A stretch of 64,000 nt of DNA from Mucor racemosus (lineage: Eukaryota > Mucoromycota > Mucoromycetes > Mucorales > Mucoraceae): NCBI GenBank assembly GCA_027405735.1, contig JAPEHQ010000005.1:682001-746000 (forward strand), read 5' to 3'. Position numbers and translations under genes: made by a program. The notes under the pieces were generated by a model. It ran no database searches. It was not told where the DNA came from and saw only the letters and a list, made by a program, of their open reading frames with translations. The first letter of the stretch is position 1, and each line of letters opens with the position of its first letter. Shown here piece by piece: positions 46,561-57,993 of the stretch.

Positions 46561-46750
46561 TCTCCAATATCATAAACATAAACATGGCGAACACTGAAAG
46601 CTATTATTGACGCCTTTTTATCCTCTTTGTCCAAAGCCAATTTATTCAATGCTTTACCAGAACCAAATTAAGTACTTGCAATGGCACCTCGGTATTTACA
46701 TTCAAATTCCATAAATTAAATTGACTGGTTCCATCTACAGTAGTATCAAA
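46561..46750 (-). pseudogene. Dynein intermediate-chain fragment in repeat B copy 4
   Basis: Minus strand reads TTVDGTSQFNLWNLNVNTEV, then P and, after an in-frame stop, GSGKALNKLALDKEDKKAS and HVYVYDIGE before a GTAACA donor-like end. VDGxxxxxLWNLNxxTEVP followed by ALNKL is diagnostic of cytoplasmic dynein intermediate chains. An upstream ATTTTAG acceptor-like site suggests intron-exon structure was copied with it. Confidence 0.7.
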
Positions 46751-48037
46751 CGTATCATGAGCCCGCCTTATAACAAATGTCAATCTAAAATCAGAAATAT
46801 CCCATTGTCATTGTTATAAGCTATGAAAAGCTTGATTTTTAATAATACAGCAATTAAATAATAAAAAAATAATACTAATAGCATATGGTGAGTATTTAAC
46901 ATCTAAGTAAGTTTCATGAAATATGCTTTTAAACCCTTTTAAAAATCCTGAGGCAAACACAACATCTTAGTCCTGTGATTTCTATCCATCAAAATGTTGC
47001 GACTTCCACTATACAAAGAATGCACTTTTTATCTATCTTGACCTCGATGTACATTGTTGGATATCAGTGTTTCACCAGTTTTATTTTCTCTGGTTTATTA
47101 ATATTTAGTCATATTCAGCGATGATTTGTAGCGTTGCCAAAAAAAAAAAAAAAAGAATAAATGCTTTAAGAGTTTTCTGTAGGCCCGACCTGTGCTGCAC
47201 AAGATGATTTCGTTATGACCAGGTGGGCTGCATACTATAGCCTGAGCTGTTGAGCCTACTGAATATGGTTAAAAAGATAACAATATGCACATGGGCACAA
47301 CAAAAGAAACTGCACACGAGCACAACGCTAACCCTGTATGTGCAAAATTATATATTTTGTGCGTGTGCATGACATTAATCCCATGTGTGCATAATAGTAG
47401 AATTGCCCATAAGCATATTATTATCCCCATTTGTGCATAATAATAAAATCTAACCATGAATATAATGAGCTAATCGTAGTAGCACAAATTGGTCTGTACA
47501 TGAGCATCGTGCCGTTCTCAAAATCTCATTGTATTTTTTTTACTGGAATGGGTTTTTAAATTACAACTGTTTTTATTAATATAAATTATAGACAGTACAA
47601 TTCAATAAGTTGTTGATGTAGAGAAATACATGCAAGAGCCAATATATTTACAATTATTATCATTTGTTGTAAATATTTTTATAATGGCTATAATGTTTAC
47701 AGCAGCAATGGTTTTTTTCGAGCATAAACTTAAATAACACTTACTGCTTGAATTTATATGCAAGAGAAATCGAAGGTTATAAATGTTATTTTATCACACA
47801 TAAAATTTAAACAAATTAACCTTCTTTAAACTTACTATTTTAGGTTACGATTATTAGCTGTAAAAAGGTTTGTTTTCAAGTATACAGTAGCTACGATCAA
47901 AAGTATGGTCATTAGACAAAACATTAGATTATTCTTTCTTTTTTTGCTTCTATATCATTTAAAGTTTTATCATTTTTCTGGAACATTTCGCGGGTTTGTA
48001 GCCAGTTCTAGCTTTTTATTTAGTAAATATAAATATC

Positions 48038-48385
48038 TGTGAATTAGCTGATATACTGTAATTGCTAATAAAAAAAATATAAAAAAACGGTAGTAAGTCA
48101 ACTAGAATATAGTAATCTTTATTGACTTTAAGAATCAACTGACGATCTCTATTATTTTGTCCTAAGCTCCTCTTTATATATATATTTCAAATCTATTCTA
48201 ATTTTGGTATTCATTCCTATTACAAGTGCTGTTATTTTCTATTATCTAAACTGTTACTTATGGTTCCATATCTCTTCTAGGAAGGCTATCTTGTCATAAA
48301 TGATAGGAGTTGTCAACTCTAAATTAAGAAATCTATTTTAATTCAACACCAGATAAAATGGAGATTATAGCGTATCTTAACTACA
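48038..48385. mobile_element. Solo LTR, 348 bp, TSD ATATC
   Basis: Starts TGTGAATTAGC and ends CTTAACTACA, with TG...CA termini, flanked by ATATC at 48033-48037 and 48386-48390. Repeat B copy 1 near 5324-5345 provides the uninterrupted counterpart. Confidence 0.82.
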
Positions 48386-49671
48386 ATATCATTGCCTTCG
48401 ATTTGATCTGGTAATCAAGAAATATGTCCAACAATACAGTAGTAAATAATGATATTTGAGCTTAGAATGCGGTTAAATGAAAATATCAATCTCCAATAAT
48501 ATAGACTGCTACCTACGTAACAAATATTAGTCCCTTATGTTAGAATGCGTATTCAGATGCAAGAAAAGAATACCAGCTTGACAGTCTGATATGCCTTATC
48601 AAACGGTGAATAATATATCCTTGGAATATGAAAACAAAACGAGGCAAATGACACACGTATTATTATAAAAGGATTTCAAGGCCTTACATTATTTAGCGCA
48701 ATTAAACCCCTGTTAAATTGCACATTTTATGCAATAATGTAAAAGCAGCATTACGGCAAATGAACATAAACTAAACGAAATAGGCAATATCTATTATCAT
48801 AAAATATACATTTTTCTACCAGAAAAACCGTCTGTCATATCATATATTCATTAAAAAAATGCAAAAGCGAGCCTGTAGAGCGACGCCGTAATTGAGCAGA
48901 GAAAGATTGAACGGCTAAGTCTCTTATACTATGGTATATGGTATATCTAAGTTTTAAATAAAAAAGCGTTTGTTTAACTTTTCTTATACTTAACCACGTA
49001 CGGTCTGAAAATTCAGACTTTGTAGCGGACATTTTCTGGGATCATTTTATCCTTACTAACACTCATGATTTTGATCAAAAAAAAGAAAAATCAAATTTTG
49101 ATACCAAAATCAACGTTTGAATATACTACATTGTGAGAGAAAATTGTAGCCATGACTAATACACATTTTATAAAAGCTTAACATCAAATGTTAAGTAATG
49201 AAAATTAGTATTTTTGGCCCAAAAACGATTTTTTGATTAAAGGATTTTTATGTAATACTTTGCAATAAAAATGTTTGTTATTTTTTATTGAGCAAATAGA
49301 GCGCTAAATTCTGTATATGTGTATACTTTTTGTTTTTATAATTGGTAGTATAACTAACTATAAATTTGCAAATTCAGAAAAAAAAATCAAAAAATGTCAA
49401 AATTGATGATCTGGACAAGAATAATTTTTGAAATTAATATTCTGCTTATAAGCCTTGTAAGTCTTAAAAATAAGAGATTCTATAATACTTGAGAACTTTT
49501 TCAAAAATTAATGGTGCTGTACCTACTTGATTCAAGCTTATTACTGTAAATCTTTATACATTTTAATATTGTATGGTAGTTTATGTGATGATGATATAGT
49601 TATAATGTATAATTATTGCGCTAAAGATGATTTACATTAAGTTTTTTTTTTACTCTTACCTCTCCAATATC

Positions 49672-49860
49672 ATAAACATAAATATGGCCATCACTGGAAC
49701 CTATTGCTACCTTTTTGCCGTTTGTGTCGCAAGCCAATTTATTTAATGCTTTAATAGTAGTAACCAACTTAAGTACTTACAAATGGTTCCTCGGTATTTG
49801 CATTCAAATTCTATAAATTAAATATATAGACTGGTTCCATCTATAGTAGTATCAAACTAT
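49672..49860 (-). pseudogene. Dynein intermediate-chain fragment in repeat B copy 5
   Basis: Minus strand keeps the NLNANTEEPF-like block and ALNKLACDTNGKKVAIGSS plus DGHIYVYDIGE before the intron-like GTAAGA. This copy retains the AIGSSDG block best but also has stops between the two blocks. Confidence 0.65.
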
Positions 49861-50320
49861 CAAACGTACATCAGGCCACTTTATGATAAATGTCAATCTG
49901 AAATCATAAACATCCGATTGTCATTGCTATAAGCTATGAAAAGCTTGATTTTTAATAATACAGCAATTAAATAAAAAACAAGATGATATTAATATAGTAT
50001 ATAGTGAGTATTTAACATCTAAGTTTGATGAAATATGATTTTAAACACTTCTTTTAAAAATCCTGAGGCAAACACAACATCTTGATCCTGTGATTTCTAT
50101 CCATCAAAATGTTGCGATTTCCACTACACAACGAATTCACCTTTTATCAATCTTGACGTCGATGTACATTGGGTATTAGTTTTTTACCAGTTGTATTTTC
50201 TCCAGTTCATTAGTATTCAGTCATATTGAACGATGATTTGTTGCATTGCCAAAAAAAATAGTAAATGCTCCAAGAGTTTTCTGTATATCAAATTACGCAA
50301 TTTATTATTAGTGGCAGTGA

Positions 50321-50671
50321 TTGTATCAGGGCTATATTATAAAGGGAAAAGAGATACAGATAAAGATTTATTTGTTATGTTTATGTTTATTTCAGAATAT
50401 ATAATAAGGAAAATGACGAGGAGAACTGACGAAGAAATAAAAGGAATTATGAAAGTAAGATGATTATTTATACTAAATTATTCAAGAGTCTAGTACCCTT
50501 CATGAACTAGACTTCAGGGACATAGTGCTACTGAATTACTCTATAATGATTTAAATACGAGTAAGTTGATATTGTAATGTGGTCATTGGTTGTGTTGCAG
50601 TGCGTATAGTAATAGAATCTCTTGCATAAGCTGGAGATTGATATGCAATTTGGATAACGTAATCGTTGTAT
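50321..50671. other. No gene seen
   Basis: Short AT-rich interval between repeat B copy 5 and repeat C copy 2. The 76-codon frame at 50233-50463 straddles the repeat edge and is not supported. Confidence 0.4.
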
Positions 50672-51695
50672 TTCACCTAGTATCATACGTTATCAACTTC
50701 TACAGTATGAATACATCTTACAATCTATTGACTACAACATGTAGAAGCGCAAAGTCTTGATATCGGATATAAAAAACTCCTAGCGTACTAAGTTTAATTC
50801 AGTAATTACGAAGAACGCTTGAACCTCAATTATGACACCATATTATTTCATCCCAGCGGTTAATTAATCAAATAGCTATCAAATCAACATCCAAGCATAT
50901 TTAGCGCAATAACATTGAAACAAGGCAACTCATAAGCTCTGCAAGCACGGTTAAATTGTGATTAATCCATTTTCATTCATAGATTACTATCAAACAGATC
51001 TAATGGTTCAATAGTGCCTTAAAGTACATCTCAGAATCTCAATGTCAAATAAGTATAAAAGACGAGCCGAGCCTAGGACGAGCTTGACCAAAGCTCGCCA
51101 CAACGAGCCGAGCTTTGTATCACTCGAGCTCGAGCCGAGCTTTAATAAAAGCTCGTTTGACAAAGACGAGTTTTTGACTTTTTTTTAAAAAGCTCGTTTG
51201 AGAAAGACGAGCTTTTGACTTCTTTTCAAAAAGTTCAAATTTAAATAATAATTAGTAAATGCTATGACATTATTACTTTAGATAATTGTCAATTGACATT
51301 CATAAGTTTGCTTTACTTTAGATATTTGTCACTGGAAAGGTAAAATAAAGCTCGCATTGAGATGATGAGTTTTAGTCGCTGCATAAAAAAGCTCGTTTGG
51401 GGTAAACGAGCTCTAGTCACGCGCAAAAAAAAGCTCGTCGAGGTTGAACGAGCTTTTTTGTAAGCTCGTCTAACTTTAACGAGCCTTGAGAAAAGCTCGG
51501 CTGCATAAAAAAGGCTCGGCTCGTTTAATATCACTAATGTCAAATCAATATACAGTATAAGGCCATACTTTTATATCTAGATAAACGATATCTTGTTTTT
51601 ATAATACAGTTGAAGAACTGATTCATTACTAATTCTCTTTTAATTGTATTTATCTTAAAGTATTACTTATTAAACATAAAAATATACGACACAAT
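50672..51695 (+). repeat. Repeat C, copy 2, split by a hAT-derived MITE
   Basis: Homologous to 31925-32465 on both sides of the MITE at 51050-51536 (for example ATCTTACAATCTATTGACTA before it and CAGTTGAAGAACTGATTCAT after it). 51696-51969 beyond it shows nothing I recognise. Confidence 0.75.
51050..51536. mobile_element. Non-autonomous hAT MITE, 487 bp, TSD ATGTCAAA
   Basis: Flanked by 8-bp ATGTCAAA at 51042-51049 and 51537-51544. Both ends carry ACGAGCCGAGCC inverted repeats within 25 bp of the termini, and the body is an array of AGCTCG/CGAGCT motifs matching the ends of the 4.7 kb element at 20028-24757. It has no coding capacity. It looks like an internal-deletion relative that could be mobilised by that family's transposase. 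Confidence 0.88.
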
Positions 51696-51969
51696 AACAG
51701 GTGGTTTTATTATTAGACAAAAATATCATGTTTTGCTGATGGTTTTCTCAATTCACAGTGATTTGTGAGAGTAGAAATATAAATTTTTATGCAGAATATA
51801 TTTAAATCTATCATCATGTATAATTGGAGATTAATTGGATCAATATTCACAAGGATGGGGTTTCTTTCTTTGTTTTCTGCAGTTGTAAATATTAGTTTAT
51901 TATTTTTTAAAACTTAAAACTCATCATCCAGGGCTTAATTTCTGTATTCAAAATATAGATCTAATTGAT

Positions 51970-53200
51970 TGCTACTCTGTATTTTTTGTTTCAGCCAAAA
52001 ATATTGATTTTTCATCGATATAATCAAAATAATAGTCGATATCACAGCTTACAGCTTATGATAACTGGGTTCCAAAATTTATTTTAAAAAATGGACGAAA
52101 AATGATGAAAAAAACAAAATCGTTTAATTGCTCATGAACTGCAAAGTAAGTCGACCTAGTATACTAAATAGCTTTTGTAGAGTTTGAAATTCTGCATCCA
52201 TCTAAATAAAATTCAGACAAATATTTTACATTAAATTTTGCGTAAAATGCAATTGAAATTTTGGAGGTTTTTTGAAGATACACATCACTTTTTATAAGCA
52301 TATTTATAATATAACTAATTGAGATGATGCGCAAAACATTATCTATCGATCAAGCTGTTTTACAATTTTTTAGCTGTATTTTTCGTAGAGAAAACGAGAT
52401 TTTTGTCCAATTTTTTTCAGATTCAGAATTTGGGATGAGGGTATATAAAGGAAAAATGGAAGCTAGAAATGGAGGTACCTTTTTGTACACATTTTTGAGG
52501 ATATCTCCACGAAAAATCAATATTTTGAAAAATTATAAATTGGGTCCGAGAGAGCTTAACAAACATAATGACACAAATGCAAAAAAAAATGTTGCTCAAT
52601 TTAACCAATATTTTGAAACCTACTATAGAAATGCCAAAAAAATGAAAAAAAAAAACAAAAGTGCTCAGAATTTTTTTATACTAAAATATATTATAGAGCA
52701 CTTTAAAACAAGTAAGTTTTATTATTAAAAAGTGTTAGTATAGCTTATTTTTTCTAGAGATATGAAGCCTCAAAGTTTTCAATCCATTAGCAGTGAAATA
52801 CGCGTAAAAAATCTGAAACATTAACATTGAAAAATTAATACCAACTGCAAAAAATAGAATATTTCCGGACACTTATTTTTGAATTAAAGCTGAACATCTC
52901 AGGTACATTGGCATATAATTTTTTCTTGGTGTTATTTAGCGTAACAAAAAGTAGAGCAGGGATGAAAAATGAGACCCAGTTTTCAAGGAAAAAGAGTGAA
53001 CTTTACGCGTTTTTGAGTCTTTCGTGAGATATAAAATAAATTTAAGAATAGGTAGCATAATGCGACCAATTCATGTCTATTTAGTAGTGCCTAAATATAT
53101 CCTAAAAAATGTTTATTATGAGGTTAGTTATAGAAAGAAGGCATACTCCGATTTTGAAGTTTGGAAATTTTGTAAACCCAATTTTTCCCAAGCAATACCT
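51970..53200 (+). repeat. Repeat A, copy 5 (uninterrupted)
   Basis: Complete canonical-orientation copy, the reference for the insertion sites in copies 3 and 4. Contains a 134-codon frame at 52324-52728 that includes the block shared with the other copies (SEFGMRVYKGKMEARN, TFLRISPRKINIL, PREL). 53201-53582 after it has no recognisable gene. Confidence 0.8.
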
Positions 53201-53582
53201 ACGATACAAAAACATCGTTGGGACCTTTTTTTTTTTTATCTGGTTTGAAAAGTTTGATATATTTCATTTACAAAACTACCCAGTGAGAAAGGAAAAAGAA
53301 CACAGAATTGAATTGAAAACTCATCCAAAACTATACTGGAACATTCATGTTCCATAAATCCAAATTCCAAATATGTTAAAAAAATATAAGGTTTAAGTTA
53401 TGTTTTCATCTAATGTGATTTAATTGTTTAATAAGGTCTAATATTGGGATTTTAAATGAGCTAATAATAGTAATAAATGAATGATAAAAAAAGGAAAGGA
53501 TAAAAATAATAATAAATATAATCATGATAACCGCGATGATGCATCAGTATTCATGGATGCGGTGCATTTAGGAGCCTTATTT

Positions 53583-55794
53583 TTAGGGGGCGTGAACCAA
53601 AGGAACATATTCAGGAACAAACATGGAACTTTCAACGACATCGCTCAACATTTCACCTTCCTTCAACACAGTGGTAGCAACGCCTTCTTCAAATGCAACC
53701 TCACAAACACGAGTACCAACAGCTAAAGCAACATCACGCAAGTAATGCACACCAGGGAAGAGAGTACCTTCCTTTAATTGTTGAGGACTGGCCATATCAG
53801 CAATGGTCTTTGCTGTTTCCAAGAACATGTTGGGGGTAACACGGCTAGCTCTTGAGACAGTAATACCGAGACCAAGACCAGGGAAACTGTAAGAGTTATT
53901 ACATTGATTAGTTCTACCAACACGACCATTAGGCAAGTTGACATCAGGGAAAGGACTACCAGAGGCAAAGATGGCACGGCCATCAGTCCACTTGAAGGCT
54001 TCCTCGGCAGTACATTCAGCACGGGTATCAGGGTTACTCAAGGGGAAAACAATGGGTTTTTCTTGATACTTGGCCATTGTACGAATAGCCTTTTCGCTAA
54101 AGACACCAGGAACACCAGTCAAACCTAAAATAACAGTGGGCTTCACTTGCTCAACAACTTCCTCAAGACTGAGACGATCTACCATGTCGGCCTTGATATA
54201 ACAGCTTTGACGTTCATCAAGTTTAGTCATTCTTTCACCACCACCAACAATAGATTGAGGATCGCTCTTATTTAATGTAGGGTTACCAAGGAGACCATGT
54301 TGATCCATCATCCAAATGCGAGAGTAAGCTTCATCGCGAGACTTGACCTTACCTTGAGCAACCATGGCATCAATGATACCTTCGCAAACGCCAACACCTG
54401 CGGAGCCAGCTCCGACACAGATAATACGTTCTTCATTAAGGGATTCTTGAGAACGGCCACGAGCTTTAAGGGATGCAAGAATACCAGCCAAAGTAATAGC
54501 AGATGTAGATTGAATATCATCATTGAAACAAGTAATCTTATCTTGATCTATTTTTAAGGGAAAAAAAAGCATGAGCACTTTTTTTATTCTTGTCATACCC
54601 ATAATTAATATAACTTACATTTGTTCAATAAATTGTAGGCATGAGGGTACTTGAAATCCTCAAATTGAATAAGAGCATCTAAATTTATAGTCAGTAAACA
54701 TGTTAAAAAAAAAGATGTGATTGCTAAACTTACTAGGCCATCTACTATGGACAGCAGTAACCCATTCATCAACAAATGAGTAATATTCTTCACCATCTAA
54801 TCTAGGATGACCCATACCAAGGTAAAGAGGATCATGTAATAAAGATTCATTATTTGTGCCAACATCCAAGACAACGGGGAGAACAGAACGAGGACGAATA
54901 CCACCAGCGGCAACATACTATAAAAATCGAATTATTAGTTCGGGGGAACAATTTTACGGAAATGAAGCCAAGGATATATTACCAAACTGAGTTTACCGAT
55001 AGGAATCTGCATACCATTTGCGCCCAAATCACCTAAACCCAAAACACGAGAACCATCTGTAACAACAATAACATCCACTTCATCATGAGGCCAGTTATGA
55101 ACCATAGCAGACATGGCACCTCTGTCTTGAGAAGAAAAGTACATACCACGAGAGCGACGGTAAATAGAGTGAGACATTAAACATGCTTCACCAACTACAG
55201 AAAATATAGAAAAGTTTAGTTATAGACCCTTTAAATTACGGGAGAAATTGGGTAAAACTAGTGTCGCTAAGGGAATTATATAAACACAGCCAACCCTTAA
55301 AAATATTTACCAGTAGGGGTATAAATGATACCAGCTAATTCGTCCAAATAGTTGATCAAAAGCTTATAAAACAATGTTTCGTTACGATCTTGAAGGGCAG
55401 ATAAAAACACAAATTTAGCCAAAGGAGTATCCAAAGCGTCTAAATTACGTTTAATACGTAACAATTGCTTTTCCATTTCTTGACAACGAGGAGGGACTAA
55501 ACCACGAATAGAAAGGCGCTCTCTTTCTGCAATGCTGAAAGCAGTACCTACATTGAAAAATGTTAAATCAAGAAATTAGAACAGTAATTCCTATATAAAC
55601 TTACCCTTTGAAAGTAAAGGATCATGAATGATATTAACACCTCTTAAAGGTGTCAACTGGACAGTTTTATCTTTTCTAGGATCAGTTCCGAGGCCAATGG
55701 CCGAAGCAGGAAGACCATAGTTACGACGAGCAAGGTTACTGCCTTGACGCATAACAGATGATAAATTTTTCGATAATGTTCTTGTAGATAACAT
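53583..55794 (-). CDS. Malic enzyme, probably mitochondrial NAD(P)-dependent
   Basis: Six exons on the minus strand (55794..55605, 55547..55311, 55194..54983, 54917..54734, 54678..54619, 54547..53583) join in frame to 615 residues. It oxidatively decarboxylates malate to pyruvate with NAD(P)+. Motifs: [20 protein letters not shown] and [13 protein letters not shown] near the N-terminus, YTPTVGEAC (N-terminal malic domain), [19 protein letters not shown] with the catalytic region, CFNDDIQST metal/substrate site, the dinucleotide fold [36 protein letters not shown] and [10 protein letters not shown]. The start ([20 protein letters not shown]) is basic, serine-rich and free of acids, a mitochondrial presequence. 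An upstream in-frame ATG at 55833 would add 13 residues but lies close to the expected transcription start. The site reads FNDDIQS where FNDDIQG is usual. Confidence 0.94.
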
Positions 55795-55870
55795 AATAGA
55801 TGTATAGAAGGGTTTAATTAAATTAAAATACAAGGAAAAGGAAAGGGAGAAATCGTAAAGTCAAGGAAAG

Positions 55871-55882
55871 GTTTTATATAAA
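55871..55882 (-). promoter_or_regulatory. TATA box of the malic enzyme gene
   Basis: On the minus strand TTTTATATAAAAC lies about 80 bp before the chosen ATG (55794). Farther upstream CTACCCCGCT occurs at about 55928 and again at about 56223, a possible activator site. Confidence 0.55.
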
Positions 55883-55883
55883 A

Positions 55884-57024
55884 GAGCATCTACCCGTGGT
55901 AATATTTGTAGCGGCGGTCATTTAGTGCTACCCCGCTTTTTTAGAATTTATCGATTCTTTAACTTGAATAACAACAATAAAACATTGATTAAATTACATT
56001 TATTGAATATACATCAGATCGATTGTATTAAACTATTTTTTTGTAATTTTTGCTGTTGATTTTGAATGAAATATTGAATATTGAAAAGTAAAGGTTACTA
56101 GATATAGCAATGTGAAATATATAATTTGTATATTTTGGTTACAAATATCTCAACCTTGTTTGGGATTGATTGGTTGATGAGTCATTGCACCTTTTTATCC
56201 TATGAAGCCCTTTCGCTACGACTACCCCGCTCTAATCAATCATAAGATTATAAAAAAATTGTACAAATACAAGTATATGAAACCCCAACGACGAAATGAA
56301 TAGCAACTAGGGTTAATTTATTGTAACCTAGCAACCGAAAAATAAATTCAGGAACCAAATTTTAAAATGGGAAACTGACATTTGATCGTCTAATATACAT
56401 GTTGTTGCACGAATGGCGTATAATTTTTTCAAATTGTCTGTATAAATCTCACGCTTATGTAAACACCACTATCAACAACTTAAATGTTTTTTTTATTGCT
56501 TTCTACAATGGCTTTTTTCTATATAAATTTTCTTCCAGGGCGGAGATCATTGTATTATTGCAAACATTTGAAAAAGCCCCCTCAAATTATCTTGGCAAAA
56601 AGATCGCCGTCTGTGCGCAATATTGGAAAATAAATAAATAAATAGAGGCAATCTGAAAATTTCTTTCTATTTGTCTATAATTTAACAAACAATAACTATA
56701 TAATTTATTTACATAACATACACAATTGACAATTACATGTAAACATTCACGATGAAACACATATAAAATTGCCAAGAGTATTAATTTATTATAGGAGAAG
56801 AAATGATTATTTATTACATATAATATTTTATCGACATAACTAAATATGTATATAAATGGGAATAAAATCAACAATACAGCAGTAAAATAACTTAGGAATA
56901 ACAAGAAAATAAATATAAACATATGAGAAAACACTAAACTCGATAAAGGAGTGAGATTGTGTTTGTATAAAAGATTAAGGAGAGGATTTGATAAAAATAT
57001 ATGGTACAGAGTAATAAAAATAAA
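55884..57024. other. Upstream region of malic enzyme and 3' flank of the AT-hook gene
   Basis: No supported gene. Holds the two CTACCCCGCT motifs and a short inverted repeat around 56305-56335 (CTAGGGTTAATTTATTGTAA then CCTAG). The 80-codon frame at 56399-56641 and its antisense are AT-rich and unsupported. Confidence 0.45.
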
Positions 57025-57993
57025 TTAAGGCTTTGTAATAGCAGGTGTAGATTTCTTTTTATTTGCGCCTCTTCTAGCTGTTAAATCTCGCCAAACAAAG
57101 CAAAAATTCCCTGCTAGTTGCATTTTAGGTTTTCTGCCTCTTTTCTTTTTGGGCATACTTAATGTTGTATCCATAGTTGTGTTTGTAAATGTATTCTGTC
57201 CCTGTTGTTGAACATCTTCTTTTGATCCTCCAGCAACGGGTGAAGTAGGCCAATGTAAAATCATAAAATCATCATTTTTAACATCTTTTTGAGATTGCTG
57301 TTGCTGCTGCTGTTGTTGCTGTTGTTGTTGTTGTTGTTGTTGTTGATTTTGTTCGGTTTCTTTTGTTTGCTTTACATCCCACACAGTTGGAGTAACAAAT
57401 GTCCAGCTGTCACGTTGATTTGATTGTTGACGAGATGTATTTGGAGGCCTGCCTCTTTTGCGCTTAGAAATGTAAGGTTCTGTAGTAGGTGATAAATCAG
57501 AATAAATAGGCGGATCGGATAATCTACGATTATTAATTATTGGTGATTGGCAAAAATTAGAATTAGTTGAATTAGTTGAAGCATTAGAAAGTGATCGACA
57601 TCGTCTGGTATTGGTAGGAGGAGGTAATAAAAGTCGGTAAGCAGGGTAAGGTGATGTTTGAGGAGATAGTTGCGGCGGAGAATCAAGTGATAGAGAACCC
57701 ATAAATGGAGAGAGAGATGGTGAGGAAGTATTGTCATTTAATGTAGATGAATAAGGCTCTACTGTTCCTAATAATGAGCTAGAAGCTGATAATGAAGGCG
57801 ATGGTAAACAAAGTGTTGGTAAATCAGTTAGATCATCTTGATTTTCATGTTGATTGCATTGCAATAAAGAACTGACAGGTGGTAGAATGCAGCTATTACT
57901 ATCAGATGTCACAGAATTACGGTGATTATTAAATGAGGAGGCTGAACAGACAGGTGATGGTGGATGTAAAAAAAATTCAATCTGTTGTGCCAT
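57025..57993 (-). CDS. AT-hook protein with polyQ tract
   Basis: Single exon, 322 residues. Two AT-hooks are clear: KRKRGRPPN (about residue 180) and KKKRGRKPK (about 285), with another basic patch RRGANKKK near the end. Between them is WTFVTPTVWDV, a run of about 18 glutamines and DDFMILHWPTSP; after the second hook comes a compact, probably structured LAGNFCFVWRDLTARR. The first 170 residues are S/P/N/L-rich and disordered. AT-hooks bind the minor groove of A/T-rich DNA, so a chromatin or transcription role is expected. No enzymatic domain is seen and I do not recognise an orthologue. The upstream leader is (TA)n-rich, immediately before the ATG. Confidence 0.75.
   Translation of the reverse strand: MAQQIEFFLHPPSPVCSASSFNNHRNSVTSDSNSCILPPVSSLLQCNQHENQDDLTDLPTLCLPSPSLSASSSLLGTVEPYSSTLNDNTSSPSLSPFMGSLSLDSPPQLSPQTSPYPAYRLLLPPPTNTRRCRSLSNASTNSTNSNFCQSPIINNRRLSDPPIYSDLSPTTEPYISKRKRGRPPNTSRQQSNQRDSWTFVTPTVWDVKQTKETEQNQQQQQQQQQQQQQQQQQSQKDVKNDDFMILHWPTSPVAGGSKEDVQQQGQNTFTNTTMDTTLSMPKKKRGRKPKMQLAGNFCFVWRDLTARRGANKKKSTPAITKP

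Larger units (their letters stand above)
44041..47170 (+). repeat. Repeat B, copy 4, split by a solo LTR
   Basis: Begins CTACGGCCAACCTGTGC and runs to TTTTCTGTA where copy 5 starts directly, so copies 4 and 5 are head-to-tail. Interrupted by the LTR at 44948-45338. Carries the dynein fragment at 46561-46750. Confidence 0.8.
47171..50320 (+). repeat. Repeat B, copy 5, split by a solo LTR
   Basis: Begins CCGACCTGTGCTGCACAAG right after the end of copy 4 and runs through the dynein fragment to the shared far end (AGAGTTTTCTGTATATCA). Net length without the LTR is about 2.8 kb, the best estimate for a full repeat B. Confidence 0.8.

Noticed and set aside
34831..51049. LINE target AATGTCAAAATT and MITE target ATGTCAAA look alike
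   Set aside because: Two different enzymes made these sites; the shared core is short, AT-rich and most likely coincidence.
55795..55833. Upstream in-frame ATG of malic enzyme as the true start
   Set aside because: It is only about 40 bp from the TATA box, so it is probably at or before the transcription start, and it would place bulky residues before the presequence.
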